This document shows positions 1-8,151 of a stretch of 53,958 nucleotides of DNA, one piece after another. Numbering within the stretch: the stretch's first letter is position 1; every line of letters begins with the position of its first letter. Source of the stretch: JANXSG01 sp038203935 (GTDB lineage Bacteria > Armatimonadota > Chthonomonadetes > Chthonomonadales > Chthonomonadaceae); NCBI GenBank assembly GCA_038203935.1, contig JBBRDM010000009.1, positions 1-53,958 of the forward strand, read 5' to 3'. A program made the translations under genes and the position numbers. Below the pieces are notes generated by a model. It was not told where the DNA came from, searched no databases, and saw only the letters and a list, made by a program, of their open reading frames with translations.

Positions 1-820
1 CCAACACTCCGGCATATTTACCGGTATTTTTCTTCACATTACTGGTAAACCATCGCTGAGCGCTTAACTTGGATGTAATGGGTTTCAACAAGAGATAAGG
101 GATGCAGAAACTCATGGCCCCGCGGAGGTCGCCTACCTTTATTTCGAACAGAATCGATACCACAACGTCGTTGGGAGGAACGATCTGAACGAATTGGCTC
201 TGCGTTTCCATTATTTCACGCTTGGGAGAAAACTGCGCTATACCTTCCCAGGCGGTATGGAACTCCTTTAAGGCACGGTTTATTATGCTTTCCGTGAGCG
301 CTCGTTCGATATCCGTTAGATTGGTGGAGTTTTTGACCATACTTCCAGGTCCGCCAAGCAATCGATCTATCATCGAAAGAATAACATTGAATTCAACTTC
401 AAGTATTGCCTGGCCCGCCAGCGGAGCCATACTGAAAACGTTGATGATGCTGCTGGTCAGGGAGCGCATATATTCGTCGTATGGTATCTGTTCGACTGAG
501 ACCAGATCGACATGGACAGGGACGCGCAGGTAAGCAGAAAGTGATGAGGCAAAAAGCCGAGCGAAGGTCTCATGAAGCATCTGCAGTGTTCGCAGTTGAT
601 CTTTCGCAAACTTATCTGGCCTCCGAAAATCGTACACTTCGTAAGCGATCAGAGATTTATTTTCTCTTTTTGCAGGCATTGGCATCTTGCTTCCGCCTGA
701 AGAAGACCCTTGTGAAGGCTTTCCAGCAGGAGGTGAGGCAGAAGTGCCAGGGCTGTCAGCACCATCAGAGAGTGATGATAGCAGTGATTCTATTTCAGAT
801 TGGGATAGTATTTCGGCCAA
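1..820 (-). CDS. fliM: Flagellar motor switch protein FliM, C-terminus off the window
   Basis: FliM sits in the cytoplasmic C-ring of the flagellum, where it binds phosphorylated CheY and sets the direction of rotation. About 273 residues are visible. The N-terminal CheY-binding peptide reads AEILSQSEIESLLSSL, followed by a Pro/Ser/Gly linker. The core begins with the family signature YDFRRPDKFAKDQLRTLQ, then LLGGPG and the LTDIERALTESI helix. The C-terminal FliN-like domain would lie left of base 1. The start is TTG at 820-818, because a stop lies four codons upstream and a GAGGG motif precedes it by about six bases. No other flagellar gene is in the window and no fliL-like frame precedes it. 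The identification is firm; the start is likely. Confidence 0.93.
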   Translation of the reverse strand, partial: MAEILSQSEIESLLSSLSDGADSPGTSASPPAGKPSQGSSSGGSKMPMPAKRENKSLIAYEVYDFRRPDKFAKDQLRTLQMLHETFARLFASSLSAYLRVPVHVDLVSVEQIPYDEYMRSLTSSIINVFSMAPLAGQAILEVEFNVILSMIDRLLGGPGSMVKNSTNLTDIERALTESIINRALKEFHTAWEGIAQFSPKREIMETQSQFVQIVPPNDVVVSILFEIKVGDLRGAMSFCIPYLLLKPITSKLSAQRWFTSNVKKNTGKYAGVL

Positions 821-1181
821 TGCTGTCCCTCAGCTCGGTGGAGCGGCGATGTGGATTTCGGCAAATGCCGTGAGTTACGGAGCAGGATCGATGTTACGGT
901 GTGGCAGCTTGGGAATAGATGTTGCCTCGATATCAGAGCGTTACCGAGAGGAGTGCACACGATCCTTCCCTACTCATTATCGGCGGCGGCACGGTTCTTC
1001 TTCACCCCTTTTGCAAAATGGATGAAAAATGGCTGATGAGTTCATTTCAAGAATTTTTTATAGCTGCATTGCTGTAGGAACAGCAATTGATGGCGTTAAC
1101 CCTCAAGAGTTGAGGCAGGAATACCGAAATCTAGGGTGAATTTAACCCGTAAGTTTGCCGGTATGAGAGAAGGAGTGAGAG
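821..1181. other. Intergenic region without a convincing gene
   Basis: All open frames here are short and resemble no family I know. Two small inverted repeats are present: ATTGCTG/CAGCAAT at 1068-1087 with a 6-base loop, and CCTCAA/TTGAGG at 1101-1115 with a 3-base loop. The region must hold the outward promoters of fliM (minus) and of the 1182 gene (plus), but I see no good -35/-10 pair. Confidence 0.5.
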
Positions 1182-1685
1182 ATGTTATCTTATCGTAGCC
1201 GCTTGTCTGCAATGCTGATAGGCATGTTGGTATTGGCAATGCCGCTAGCCAAGTCAGACCCAAGCGCAGACGCTCGAAAGACGATTCAGGCAGCCTACGC
1301 CGCTGAAAACAAAGCGGTCGAGAATAAAGATGTAAAGACGATGTTTGTAAGCTATGCATCGGATTTTACTCAGACCACCAAACGAGGTGAACGGCTGAAT
1401 CTAGCAGGCATTAAGGAGGCTGTTCCCAAGGTGCTGGTGGCCGCTCAGAAAATTACGGATAAGACTGTCCTGCAGAAATTCAGTATGAAAGGCAGCAAGG
1501 CTTCCGCAACAGTATCGCGCCATACTGATCTTGTTATTTTAAATCCGAAGACACAGAAGACGATGAAAATTGTAGTAGATGCCGTTTCTATCGATACATG
1601 GGTAAAATCGGGAAAGACCTGGAAACTGAAATTGTCTCAAGGGCAGAGTGAGCAGCAGTCGGTGGATGGCAAGCCAGTAGGCTAG
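1182..1685 (+). CDS. Small secreted NTF2-like (DUF4440/SnoaL-type) protein
   Basis: The 167-residue product starts with a signal-peptide-like segment (residues about 5-25, hydrophobic, ending near AKS). The rest has the pattern of the NTF2-like superfamily: an N-terminal helix with a repeated AAYAAENKAVENKD pattern, a segment resembling a cone-fold helix (LAGIKEAVPKVLV), then alternating beta strands with a Trp-rich end (IDTWVKSGKTWKLKLSQ). Such periplasmic proteins often bind small molecules, and the ligand cannot be predicted here. The start is supported by AGAAGGAG seven bases upstream. A strong hairpin at 1752-1785 probably ends the transcript. The superfamily call is moderate and the exported location is likely. 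Confidence 0.6.
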   Translation: MLSYRSRLSAMLIGMLVLAMPLAKSDPSADARKTIQAAYAAENKAVENKDVKTMFVSYASDFTQTTKRGERLNLAGIKEAVPKVLVAAQKITDKTVLQKFSMKGSKASATVSRHTDLVILNPKTQKTMKIVVDAVSIDTWVKSGKTWKLKLSQGQSEQQSVDGKPVG

Positions 1686-1751
1686 CCAATAGCTTCGTGT
1701 TAGCTCTACTTTTCACTGAGGCTGCCGTCTCGTGGAAGTACAACAATTACT

Positions 1752-1785
1752 AAGGAAGTTCTGAACCGAGGTTTAGGACTTCCTT
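1752..1785 (+). terminator. Long hairpin, probable terminator
   Basis: AAGGAAGTTCT pairs with AGGACTTCCTT (one G-U pair), and an inner AACC/GGTT stem shortens the loop to two bases. Only a short T run follows. It lies between the NTF2-like gene and the broken DUF2199 gene. Confidence 0.6.
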
Positions 1786-1800
1786 TGAGGTTATGATACT

Positions 1801-2199
1801 ATGCGGTTTCAATGCAATACTTGCGGACATATTCACGATGAGCTTCCACTGTGTTTTGGCCCGTAGGCGCCGGATGGATGGTATCATATTACGGAGATTG
1901 AAAGAGCTTCCAGATCCAGGCTGAATGCGGATCAGTGTATAATCGATGATACTGAATTCTATGTGCTCGGCAGAATTGAGATTCCGATTAAGGAAAAGAA
2001 AGATTTTTTTGTCTGGCTTGTTTGGGTTTCACTCAGCAATGTTAATTTCAAGCGGTTGTCTGATTTATGGGAGGACGATGGCCGTGAATTGGAACCTCCC
2101 TATTTCGGCTGGCTTTCGACCACACTAGCCGGCTATCCTGATACTTTTCTGCTCAAAACGCATGTTCATACTCAGACGGCTCTCCACCTAAATATTTGA
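1801..2199 (+). pseudogene. DUF2199 family protein interrupted by an in-frame TAG
   Basis: One frame from ATG 1801 to TGA 2199 reads as a DUF2199 protein. The N-terminal MRFQCNTCGHIHDELP is a Cys-x2-Cys zinc-ribbon-like motif. It is followed by the typical APDGWYHI, and the central block ends in EPPYFGWLSTTLAGYPDT then LKTHVHTQ. The only break is TAG at 1864-1866, codon 22, between FGP and APDGW, exactly where family members have a sense codon. Downstream of the stop the frame stays intact and family-like, so decay is recent, the stop is read through, or it is a sequencing error. The C-terminus after HTQ is short and family-unlike, which suggests further damage. An internal ATG at 1963 could give only a truncated product. 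The function of the family is unknown. Confidence 0.8.
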
Positions 2200-2267
2200 G
2201 AAGGGCAACGTGGGTAGGACGTGCACTGCTCCAGCCAACTACGATCAGCTAACTTTCCGTTTAAATA

Positions 2268-4835
2268 TCAAATAGCAGCCTCAAAACTATGCACAACGCA
2301 AGGATGCTTGTATTTTTCATCATTTTTATTGGTCATAATGCTCTCCCACTGTAAAGCACCGCAGTAACGAGAGAAGCGCCGGCCTTCTTCTTCGATAGCG
2401 ATCAGGTGAAGCCAGCCGTTGTCCAGTAATTCGCGTACACTGGAGTTCGCTGCAATTACTCTATTCAACGCATCTTGTGGAGCTTCGATAAGGACGCTGA
2501 GACGCAGCGGTTCATGTCTCCAAGTCTCGCCCTCATTCAGTGATTGCAACGGCAAACCGACCCGAAGGTCACCGCTGTTACCCTCCCAGATACCCATGGT
2601 TCCCACCACATTGTGAATAGTCTTGTTTCCACTTCCGAAGATTTGATTGTTTACAGTAGAAGCAAAATATTGCAAGTTGATCCAACTAGCGACTACCATA
2701 GGCGCCGTCATAATCAGTTCCAATATAGAGCCCTCAGGATCGGATCCCAGGTCGTAATCGTGCAGAAAGACTCGCCCGTCGAGATCTAATCCCCGGGTGC
2801 GACTGCGTGGTGCTGCAATGAACGCGGCATTGCCAGCAAGACCCCATTCGGGTCGGGTTTGTGCCCAATCGCGGCTGCGGGCACGCACATTTCGATCGAT
2901 CTCCGATCCCGAAAGTCCACTATATCCGAGAGAGAAAGATTGTTTTAACCGGACCTGGTGCGAAGCTGCTTCCAGCCAATGTTGTAAGAGGCGGACCTCT
3001 TCACAATGGGTTGATGGCACAGATTCAACATCGAAAACATGGACATCATTGGTTGTGGTGTTGTGTAACGCCGCAAGAAAAAAGGTGTCTTCCGGGATAC
3101 AGATGCCACGTTCGCTTAAACCTTTTCGTACTGATGGGCAGTTCAGAGTACTCGCTGCCACACGCGCATTAACTTCTCCGCTATGACCTCCACAAGCTCC
3201 ACAATCTAATCCAGCACCATAAGGATTGTTGGTCGTATCACTGCCGTGACCGCAGAAGAGAACCAGGCGAGCAAAGTTTGCTGTCAAACCCATGTTTTTT
3301 AAAGCATTTCCGGCCACATTGATCTGCTCGTTGAGGCTCAAACCAGATGCAAATAAATACTGTGCTTCGCTGTCTGGGATGTTGCGGGGTGGTTCCTCAC
3401 ACACAGAGGGGGCGAAAGCATTCTCCCCGGGTGCGTAATGGGATAGTCCCAAAGAGTCTTTGACGAGTTTGAATCCTGAAAGCAAGGCTGCCGTTTCCAT
3501 AAACGAAAAGCATGAGACCGCCGACGTTTTGAAAGCATTCCATGAGTATTCCAGCTGGTGGTAGAAGGACTGCTTCCCGAGCGCGTCCACCTCCTGTGCG
3601 GGCGATGCACCTCTCAATGTTTCTCGAATGCGAAATGCAGGCTTCATCAAGACTGGGCATTGTGCGTGCCCAGTCTTCTGACCAAAAGGAATGTATTCTA
3701 TAGGAAAGCCGAAGAAACCAGCGAACCCTACCGTTTCGATACCTTGAGACTCCGCTTCCAACGCGCGACGTAATAGTTCAGAACGTACATCGATGCAAAA
3801 CACGGCCTGCAGCTGGGAACGAGTCGAAGGCGCAGCTGGAGGAGGTGCTAACGTGCCAAGGTACGCCAGCAACTGGCGCTGGTAAGCGTTCTCTGCAGCC
3901 AGCTGCCATAGATAGTGTGGGAGGACGGAATGTCTTTTGAAACCTGGCATCTGCTTGCATGTCCCTGTTGGTATCCAATAGTGTCGAAGTTCAGGGGCAT
4001 CATATTTGCGGTACAGGGCAGTGTCGTAGACCATCCGAATGGCCAGCAGTTGGTGCAGCGAATCGTCGTCGATGTTGTCCATGCGGTTGTCGCGCACTTT
4101 CTTCTGCGTATATCCGCTCCAGCCGGCAATCGACATCAATTCGCGATGCAGAAATTCGGTCGTGTCGGCAGACGGTATCTCCAATATGTTGAGCGCCTCT
4201 GCGATTACCGTGACGGCATCATCTGACAATCGGGCAGCGAATGCACGAAAGTCGCACAGCCCCATCGTCTCCGGATTGGCATCTCGCAGGGCCGTTTGTT
4301 TCCATGCAGCAAAAATCGTTTCACTCCGCCACGGCATGCGCCAGGATGCCTGACCTTCATCGTAGTAGGCAGAACACCACTTTGATATCTCGTCCACTAC
4401 GAAAGCAGCCCACGATGTGCTGTACATTCGATCTACTGCATCCGCGAATGTCAAGACGATATCACTTGTTTGGCCCCTATCTGTTATGTTCTCCTTATGT
4501 AGCAGCATAGATTTAAGAGACTCTGACGACCAGCGTTCCAGCTCCGCAGCACACCCTGGAGGGAGAGTCTGCTGTGCCTGATCGATTGCGCTGCAAAGAT
4601 CGGCATCTAGAATTCGGCCAGTCTCGAGTTGTTGTTTATAGTACGATAGAGGCATGATCAGATCACCATGCGTCACTCGAGTTAAAAGGGCGCACGCCTC
4701 GACGAATGACATATCGGAGAGGCCGACAAATGGATTGACGGCGACGAAGCTATTCAACGGCCATAGCGGAGGAATGCGCGCACAGGCTTCCTCGATCTGT
4801 CTTCTTAGAACGTCGGTAGTATTACAATTTCCCAT
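2268..4835 (-). CDS. dabA: DabA, inorganic carbon transporter subunit (DUF2309/UPF0753)
   Basis: DabA is the large, membrane-associated, beta-carbonic-anhydrase-like subunit of the DAB inorganic-carbon accumulation complex. With DabB it is thought to drive one-way hydration of CO2 to bicarbonate using an ion gradient. The 855-residue length is normal. The family N-terminus reads IPPLWPLNSFVAVNPF. The predicted zinc site is visible as FCIDVRSE near residue 346 (Cys and Asp) and as CGHGSDTTNNPYGAGLDCG near residues 528-546 (His and Cys). The start ATG has AAAGGAG 11 bases upstream. It lies 65 bases downstream of dabB on the same strand. No carboxysome or RuBisCO gene is nearby, so a role in anaplerotic bicarbonate supply is an inference. 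Confidence 0.93.
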   Translation of the reverse strand: MGNCNTTDVLRRQIEEACARIPPLWPLNSFVAVNPFVGLSDMSFVEACALLTRVTHGDLIMPLSYYKQQLETGRILDADLCSAIDQAQQTLPPGCAAELERWSSESLKSMLLHKENITDRGQTSDIVLTFADAVDRMYSTSWAAFVVDEISKWCSAYYDEGQASWRMPWRSETIFAAWKQTALRDANPETMGLCDFRAFAARLSDDAVTVIAEALNILEIPSADTTEFLHRELMSIAGWSGYTQKKVRDNRMDNIDDDSLHQLLAIRMVYDTALYRKYDAPELRHYWIPTGTCKQMPGFKRHSVLPHYLWQLAAENAYQRQLLAYLGTLAPPPAAPSTRSQLQAVFCIDVRSELLRRALEAESQGIETVGFAGFFGFPIEYIPFGQKTGHAQCPVLMKPAFRIRETLRGASPAQEVDALGKQSFYHQLEYSWNAFKTSAVSCFSFMETAALLSGFKLVKDSLGLSHYAPGENAFAPSVCEEPPRNIPDSEAQYLFASGLSLNEQINVAGNALKNMGLTANFARLVLFCGHGSDTTNNPYGAGLDCGACGGHSGEVNARVAASTLNCPSVRKGLSERGICIPEDTFFLAALHNTTTNDVHVFDVESVPSTHCEEVRLLQHWLEAASHQVRLKQSFSLGYSGLSGSEIDRNVRARSRDWAQTRPEWGLAGNAAFIAAPRSRTRGLDLDGRVFLHDYDLGSDPEGSILELIMTAPMVVASWINLQYFASTVNNQIFGSGNKTIHNVVGTMGIWEGNSGDLRVGLPLQSLNEGETWRHEPLRLSVLIEAPQDALNRVIAANSSVRELLDNGWLHLIAIEEEGRRFSRYCGALQWESIMTNKNDEKYKHPCVVHSFEAAI

Positions 4836-4900
4836 GTTGAGTATGTCTCCTTTACAAAATAACTTTGTGATACCTATGGTTCACCTACCAACTGCCATTC

Positions 4901-6499
4901 TCACCTCGGTCTTACGGGCCAGACAGCTTGGATCGCACGGTTTGCTAGGGTGTTGAAGTAGAAGCCGTTCCGAGCGTGGACGTAGAGGCTGCGGCACCAG
5001 GCACTCGATTCCCACTGTGGAAGCTGCGATTGCAGCATCAGCATTCCCACAAAAAACGTCCAGATCGTAAATAGCAACACCCCATGACCTGGAGAGTGGT
5101 GAACTCGAAAGACCGGGAAAGCAGAGGAGAGCAAGACTTGGAAACTGAGATGCAGCCCGAAATAGAGTCCGCTCAGCATGCCGGCCAACAGCAGTCCGAC
5201 AGCGACGAGACGCGGCGTGATTGATTGATTCCACATGGTCCACAGCCAATACGCCAGGGACATGAGCAGTATGGAATTGAGAAGCGCTGCGTCCGGATTT
5301 CCAAGAGGAGAAACACCCCAGAAATAGGCCGTCAGCGAGGTCACGAGAACCGAGGTTAACACAGCGGCTGCAAATATCCCGGGATGTGTGGCAGGTCGTT
5401 CACGCAGAACACAGGAAGTGTTGGAGATCGACACCACGCTGCCGGAGGAGAGGAAGGCGTGCGCCTTGTAGAGCGAGTGAGCTACAATATGCAAGACAGC
5501 AATAGAGTAGGCACCCAGTCCGCACTCGAGGAGCATGAAACCCATCTGCGCGATCGTAGAAAAGGCGAGCATCCGCTTTATGCTTGCCTGCGTCATCATT
5601 ACCAGGGAGGCAAAAACAGCCGTACACACGCCTACTATCGCCAGCATATCCATGGCGAGCGGTGAGAGAGATACGATCGAGCTGAGACGAAGGATCATAA
5701 ACCCGCCTGCATTGATGATGCCAGCATGCATCAGAGCCGAAACTGGGGTCGGGGTTTCCATCGTATCGGGCAGCCAGGAATGAAACGGAATCTGGGCCGA
5801 TTTTAGCATGGCGGCGCCTGCCAGCAAGAGGCAGACCGGGATGATCGCAGGCGGTACATGGCCACTGGTATGGAGCGCTGCTGCATCCGCGAATAGTTCA
5901 CGAAACTCCCAGGTGCCAAACAACCGGTACACCAGTATTAGCGCTGACAGCAGGCAGAAGTCACCCAGGCGACTGATCACGAATTTTTTGCGTGCCGCGA
6001 CGAGTGCTCCAGGCCGGTGAGCATAAAATGTCAGTAATTTGTGCAGTGCCAGGCTTGTGGCAATCCATGCTCCTGCAAACAACACCAGATTGCCGGCGAC
6101 GAGCAGTGTCAATACGGCGCCTATGGTGACGCACAGCCATTTTAGAAAATATCCTTGCTCCTTATCTCCATGTAGATATCGGCACGCGTAGCGAGTTACA
6201 AACATTCCTAGAGTGGCTACCAATAACATCATAATAGCAGAGATACTATCGCAGTAAATCCCGATCTGGAGATGATTCCACTCTGCGAATACATTGTGGA
6301 TTCGCCCGAAAACAGCCTGATGCAAGGAACATAAAACTGCAGCCGTGAATGCGGCGACAGTCACACTAGCCGCTAATCCTGATACCTGCTTTACATGGTC
6401 GTTCGCCCATCCTCGTGGCACCAACAGAAAAGCTAACAACAGCAGTGGTCCCAATATCACAAGTATCGACTCTCGCGTAGAGTTCCAAATCAAAGGCAT
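4901..6499 (-). CDS. dabB: DabB, proton-conducting NuoL-like membrane subunit
   Basis: This 532-residue polytopic protein belongs to the proton-conducting antiporter family of complex I subunits (NuoL/MrpA type). The signature is HSWLPDTMETPTPVSALMHAGIIN near residue 240, with the conserved Lys in the preceding helix (AMLKSAQIPF) and further helices with Lys residues around 305-350. It has about 13-14 hydrophobic segments. Its placement directly upstream of dabA identifies it as DabB, the ion-coupled partner that energises DabA, and not a Nuo or Mrp subunit, because no other nuo or mrp gene is present. The start has a strong Shine-Dalgarno, GGGAGGAGG, 7 bases upstream. Transcription starts in the divergent region shared with the winged-helix gene. 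Confidence 0.9.
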   Translation of the reverse strand: MPLIWNSTRESILVILGPLLLLAFLLVPRGWANDHVKQVSGLAASVTVAAFTAAVLCSLHQAVFGRIHNVFAEWNHLQIGIYCDSISAIMMLLVATLGMFVTRYACRYLHGDKEQGYFLKWLCVTIGAVLTLLVAGNLVLFAGAWIATSLALHKLLTFYAHRPGALVAARKKFVISRLGDFCLLSALILVYRLFGTWEFRELFADAAALHTSGHVPPAIIPVCLLLAGAAMLKSAQIPFHSWLPDTMETPTPVSALMHAGIINAGGFMILRLSSIVSLSPLAMDMLAIVGVCTAVFASLVMMTQASIKRMLAFSTIAQMGFMLLECGLGAYSIAVLHIVAHSLYKAHAFLSSGSVVSISNTSCVLRERPATHPGIFAAAVLTSVLVTSLTAYFWGVSPLGNPDAALLNSILLMSLAYWLWTMWNQSITPRLVAVGLLLAGMLSGLYFGLHLSFQVLLSSAFPVFRVHHSPGHGVLLFTIWTFFVGMLMLQSQLPQWESSAWCRSLYVHARNGFYFNTLANRAIQAVWPVRPR

Positions 6500-6552
6500 C
6501 AGCGATCCTCCTCCCAGTGGAAATAATTTAACATTTAAGGTAATATTATTTT

Positions 6553-6594
6553 ATGAATTAAATAGCATGAATTATATAGCATGAATAATTATAT
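6553..6594. repeat. Three tandem 14-mers in the dabB/regulator promoter region
   Basis: Three head-to-tail 14-base units begin with ATGAATTAAATAGC, ATGAATTATATAGC and ATGAATAATTATAT. The first two differ at one position. They lie between divergent genes and immediately next to a perfect palindrome, so they are candidates for cooperative regulator sites. Confidence 0.75.
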
Positions 6595-6612
6595 ACGAAA
6601 TTAATTTCGTAT
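6593..6612. promoter_or_regulatory. Perfect 20-bp palindrome, candidate operator
   Basis: ATACGAAATTAATTTCGTAT is a perfect dyad with no spacer. It lies 51 bases before the chosen regulator start and about 95 bases before dabB. It is a good candidate site for the dimeric winged-helix protein encoded next to it; the link is inferred from position. Confidence 0.65.
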
Positions 6613-6662
6613 GTCAAGTGGGATGAAACATGTTCATGGTAAATAGCAGAAGGGGAGCAAAA

Positions 6663-6962
6663 ATGACAGCAGAGAGGAATTCGGCCCAAGGGTGGACATT
6701 TTTAACCAATCACGCACACGTCCTAATCTGCCTGGTACGTGAGCCCGATTTGCGCTTGCGTGATGTCGCAGAAAGAGTGGGTATTACGGAGCGTGGGGTG
6801 CAGCGTATCATCACGGAACTCGAAGAGGCCGGAATTTTAACGCGAAATCGTGATGGAAGGCGCAATCATTATCAAGTGGATGTTACCCGTCCTTTGCGTC
6901 ATCCTATCGAAGCGCATTGTACGATAAGTCGACTTCTTGAGGCAGTAGTAGCAGATTCGTGA
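6663..6962 (+). CDS. ArsR/MarR-like winged-helix regulator, divergent from dabBA
   Basis: This is a small (99-residue) DNA-binding protein. The winged helix is clear: LTNHAHVLICLVREPDLRLRDVAERVGITERGVQRIITELEEAGILTRNRDGRRNHYQVD covers helices 1-3 and the wing. The helix-turn-helix is LRDVAERVGITERGVQRI. No Cys cluster typical of metal-sensing ArsR proteins is seen, so the ligand is unknown. I use ATG 6663 because AGAAGGGGAG lies five bases upstream; an upstream in-frame ATG at 6630 has no such site. The gene is divergent from dabB across a promoter region with tandem repeats and a palindrome, so it probably controls dabBA and itself. That link is an inference. Confidence 0.8.
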   Translation: MTAERNSAQGWTFLTNHAHVLICLVREPDLRLRDVAERVGITERGVQRIITELEEAGILTRNRDGRRNHYQVDVTRPLRHPIEAHCTISRLLEAVVADS

Positions 6963-7302
6963 GGCAGATATCCCCACATCGACCATGTTGCCGGGATACC
7001 GTATCTTTCAATATCTTTCTAAGTGGTCTTTTGGCCTCTGGGTTGAGGTAAGTGAAGCGGAGCCTGTTTCGTAACAATCAGTGCCAGCACTTACCTCATG
7101 GTACGAATGTATGAAACTCTGAAGTCGAATGGAACGACTGTCTATTCTGCTCTGACCTCTGCGGAGTGAAACACACAGGAATTACATTTGGTTTATGTGA
7201 AGCTTGCTTCCAGATCACGACGGGCACATCGATTCGTTGATAATTGTATTTAGTATTCCGGATCTGCACACCTGGTTATACAAACACCGAAGGGTGACGA
7301 GT
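6963..7302. other. Intergenic region between convergent genes
   Basis: No open frame of interest is present. TGAGGTAAGTG at 7044-7054 and CACTTACCTCA at 7088-7098 form a perfect 11-bp inverted repeat with a 33-base interval. It may end transcription of the regulator gene, or be a remnant of a small mobile repeat. Confidence 0.45.
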
Positions 7303-7989
7303 TCACTCCGCTTCAGCAACTCGCAGCAGGATTTGCCGTTGCTTTTCCGCATCCAGAGATTCACATGGCATTAGCAGTGTGCTTTTCTCTCCAGATTCCC
7401 GACTGCTTGCCCTGAGCAGGCTGGAATTTGGCTCTATGGCAGCTATGGCACTTCGAATTGCTGGTATGAATCCGATACCGCGCACATTTTCCAGCCTTCT
7501 CAGCATTGGCAGCGCACGCCCGTCTCCAATCTGGCCGAGGGCGTTTGCCAATGCCTCCGCTTCTTCTCTCCAGCCGGCAGGCTGCTGTGCCACGCAGTTT
7601 TCAAGAACGAACATAATTGCTGGTACTGCGGTTATATCGCGCGCAGCTCCCAACTCCTGAGCTGCTTCTACCACATAAGGTGGATAGTTGCCAAACAGCC
7701 GGAATACCCATGGCGCTGCGCCTGGCGAGGCCTGAGCGGCCGCATGCTTGCCCTGCAGCTCCTGGCGAAACCAGCTTTTACCGGCGCGCTGCACCCAACT
7801 GCCGAGTAAGGCCAGCCCTGCCCCGGCAAGTAACATCGTCATTTCACGAATTGAGATTTTATTCGATACGATTAATAAGAGGCCGGTTATGAGAACGGTA
7901 ACTCCCAGCCAGAATAGAAACATCACTCTGTTCGGCCCCATCGAATCACCCCATACTTTCAGATGCAGATGGATTTCAACCCTTCCCAT
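7303..7989 (-). CDS. Two-helix membrane protein with a HEAT-like domain
   Basis: The 228-residue protein has two N-terminal transmembrane helices (about residues 22-42 and 50-66, with a short loop). A cytoplasmic helical part follows. VEAAQELGAARDITAVPAIMFVLENC and ALANALGQIGDGRALPMLRRLENVR read as two HEAT/PBS-lyase-like repeats (pattern A..LG.I.D..A.P.L...L). Such domains usually mediate protein contacts. No known family name comes to mind. The start is uncertain: the first ATG (7989) has only AGAAGAA upstream, inside an inverted repeat at 7991-8008, while ATG at residue 17 follows a GGGG. It is divergent from the hydrolase at 8152. Confidence 0.6.
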   Translation of the reverse strand: MGRVEIHLHLKVWGDSMGPNRVMFLFWLGVTVLITGLLLIVSNKISIREMTMLLAGAGLALLGSWVQRAGKSWFRQELQGKHAAAQASPGAAPWVFRLFGNYPPYVVEAAQELGAARDITAVPAIMFVLENCVAQQPAGWREEAEALANALGQIGDGRALPMLRRLENVRGIGFIPAIRSAIAAIEPNSSLLRASSRESGEKSTLLMPCESLDAEKQRQILLRVAEAE

Positions 7990-7990
7990 T

Positions 7991-8008
7991 ATTCTTCTTC
8001 AGAAGAAT
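7991..8008. promoter_or_regulatory. 18-base inverted repeat overlapping the ribosome site of the HEAT gene
   Basis: ATTCTTCT and AGAAGAAT are perfect complements with a two-base centre. On the minus strand the hairpin would cover the only candidate ribosome site of the 7989 start, so it could limit translation. It might equally be an operator in the divergent region. Confidence 0.35.
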
Positions 8009-8151
8009 AGGGATTCCTGCTTTCAACTATTGGACAAAAAACGAAAGGAGAAAGTTCGAAAAGGAAAATCTTCGAAATTGGATGAATATCGGTGGATAAA
8101 AGTGTTTCTTGTTCGTATGTATGGATAATCTAGAATACGGGAGAGCAGGCT

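Noticed and set aside
222..1036. Several plus-strand open frames at the left end
   Set aside because: They lie opposite the clear fliM reading frame, or are short and family-less beyond it.
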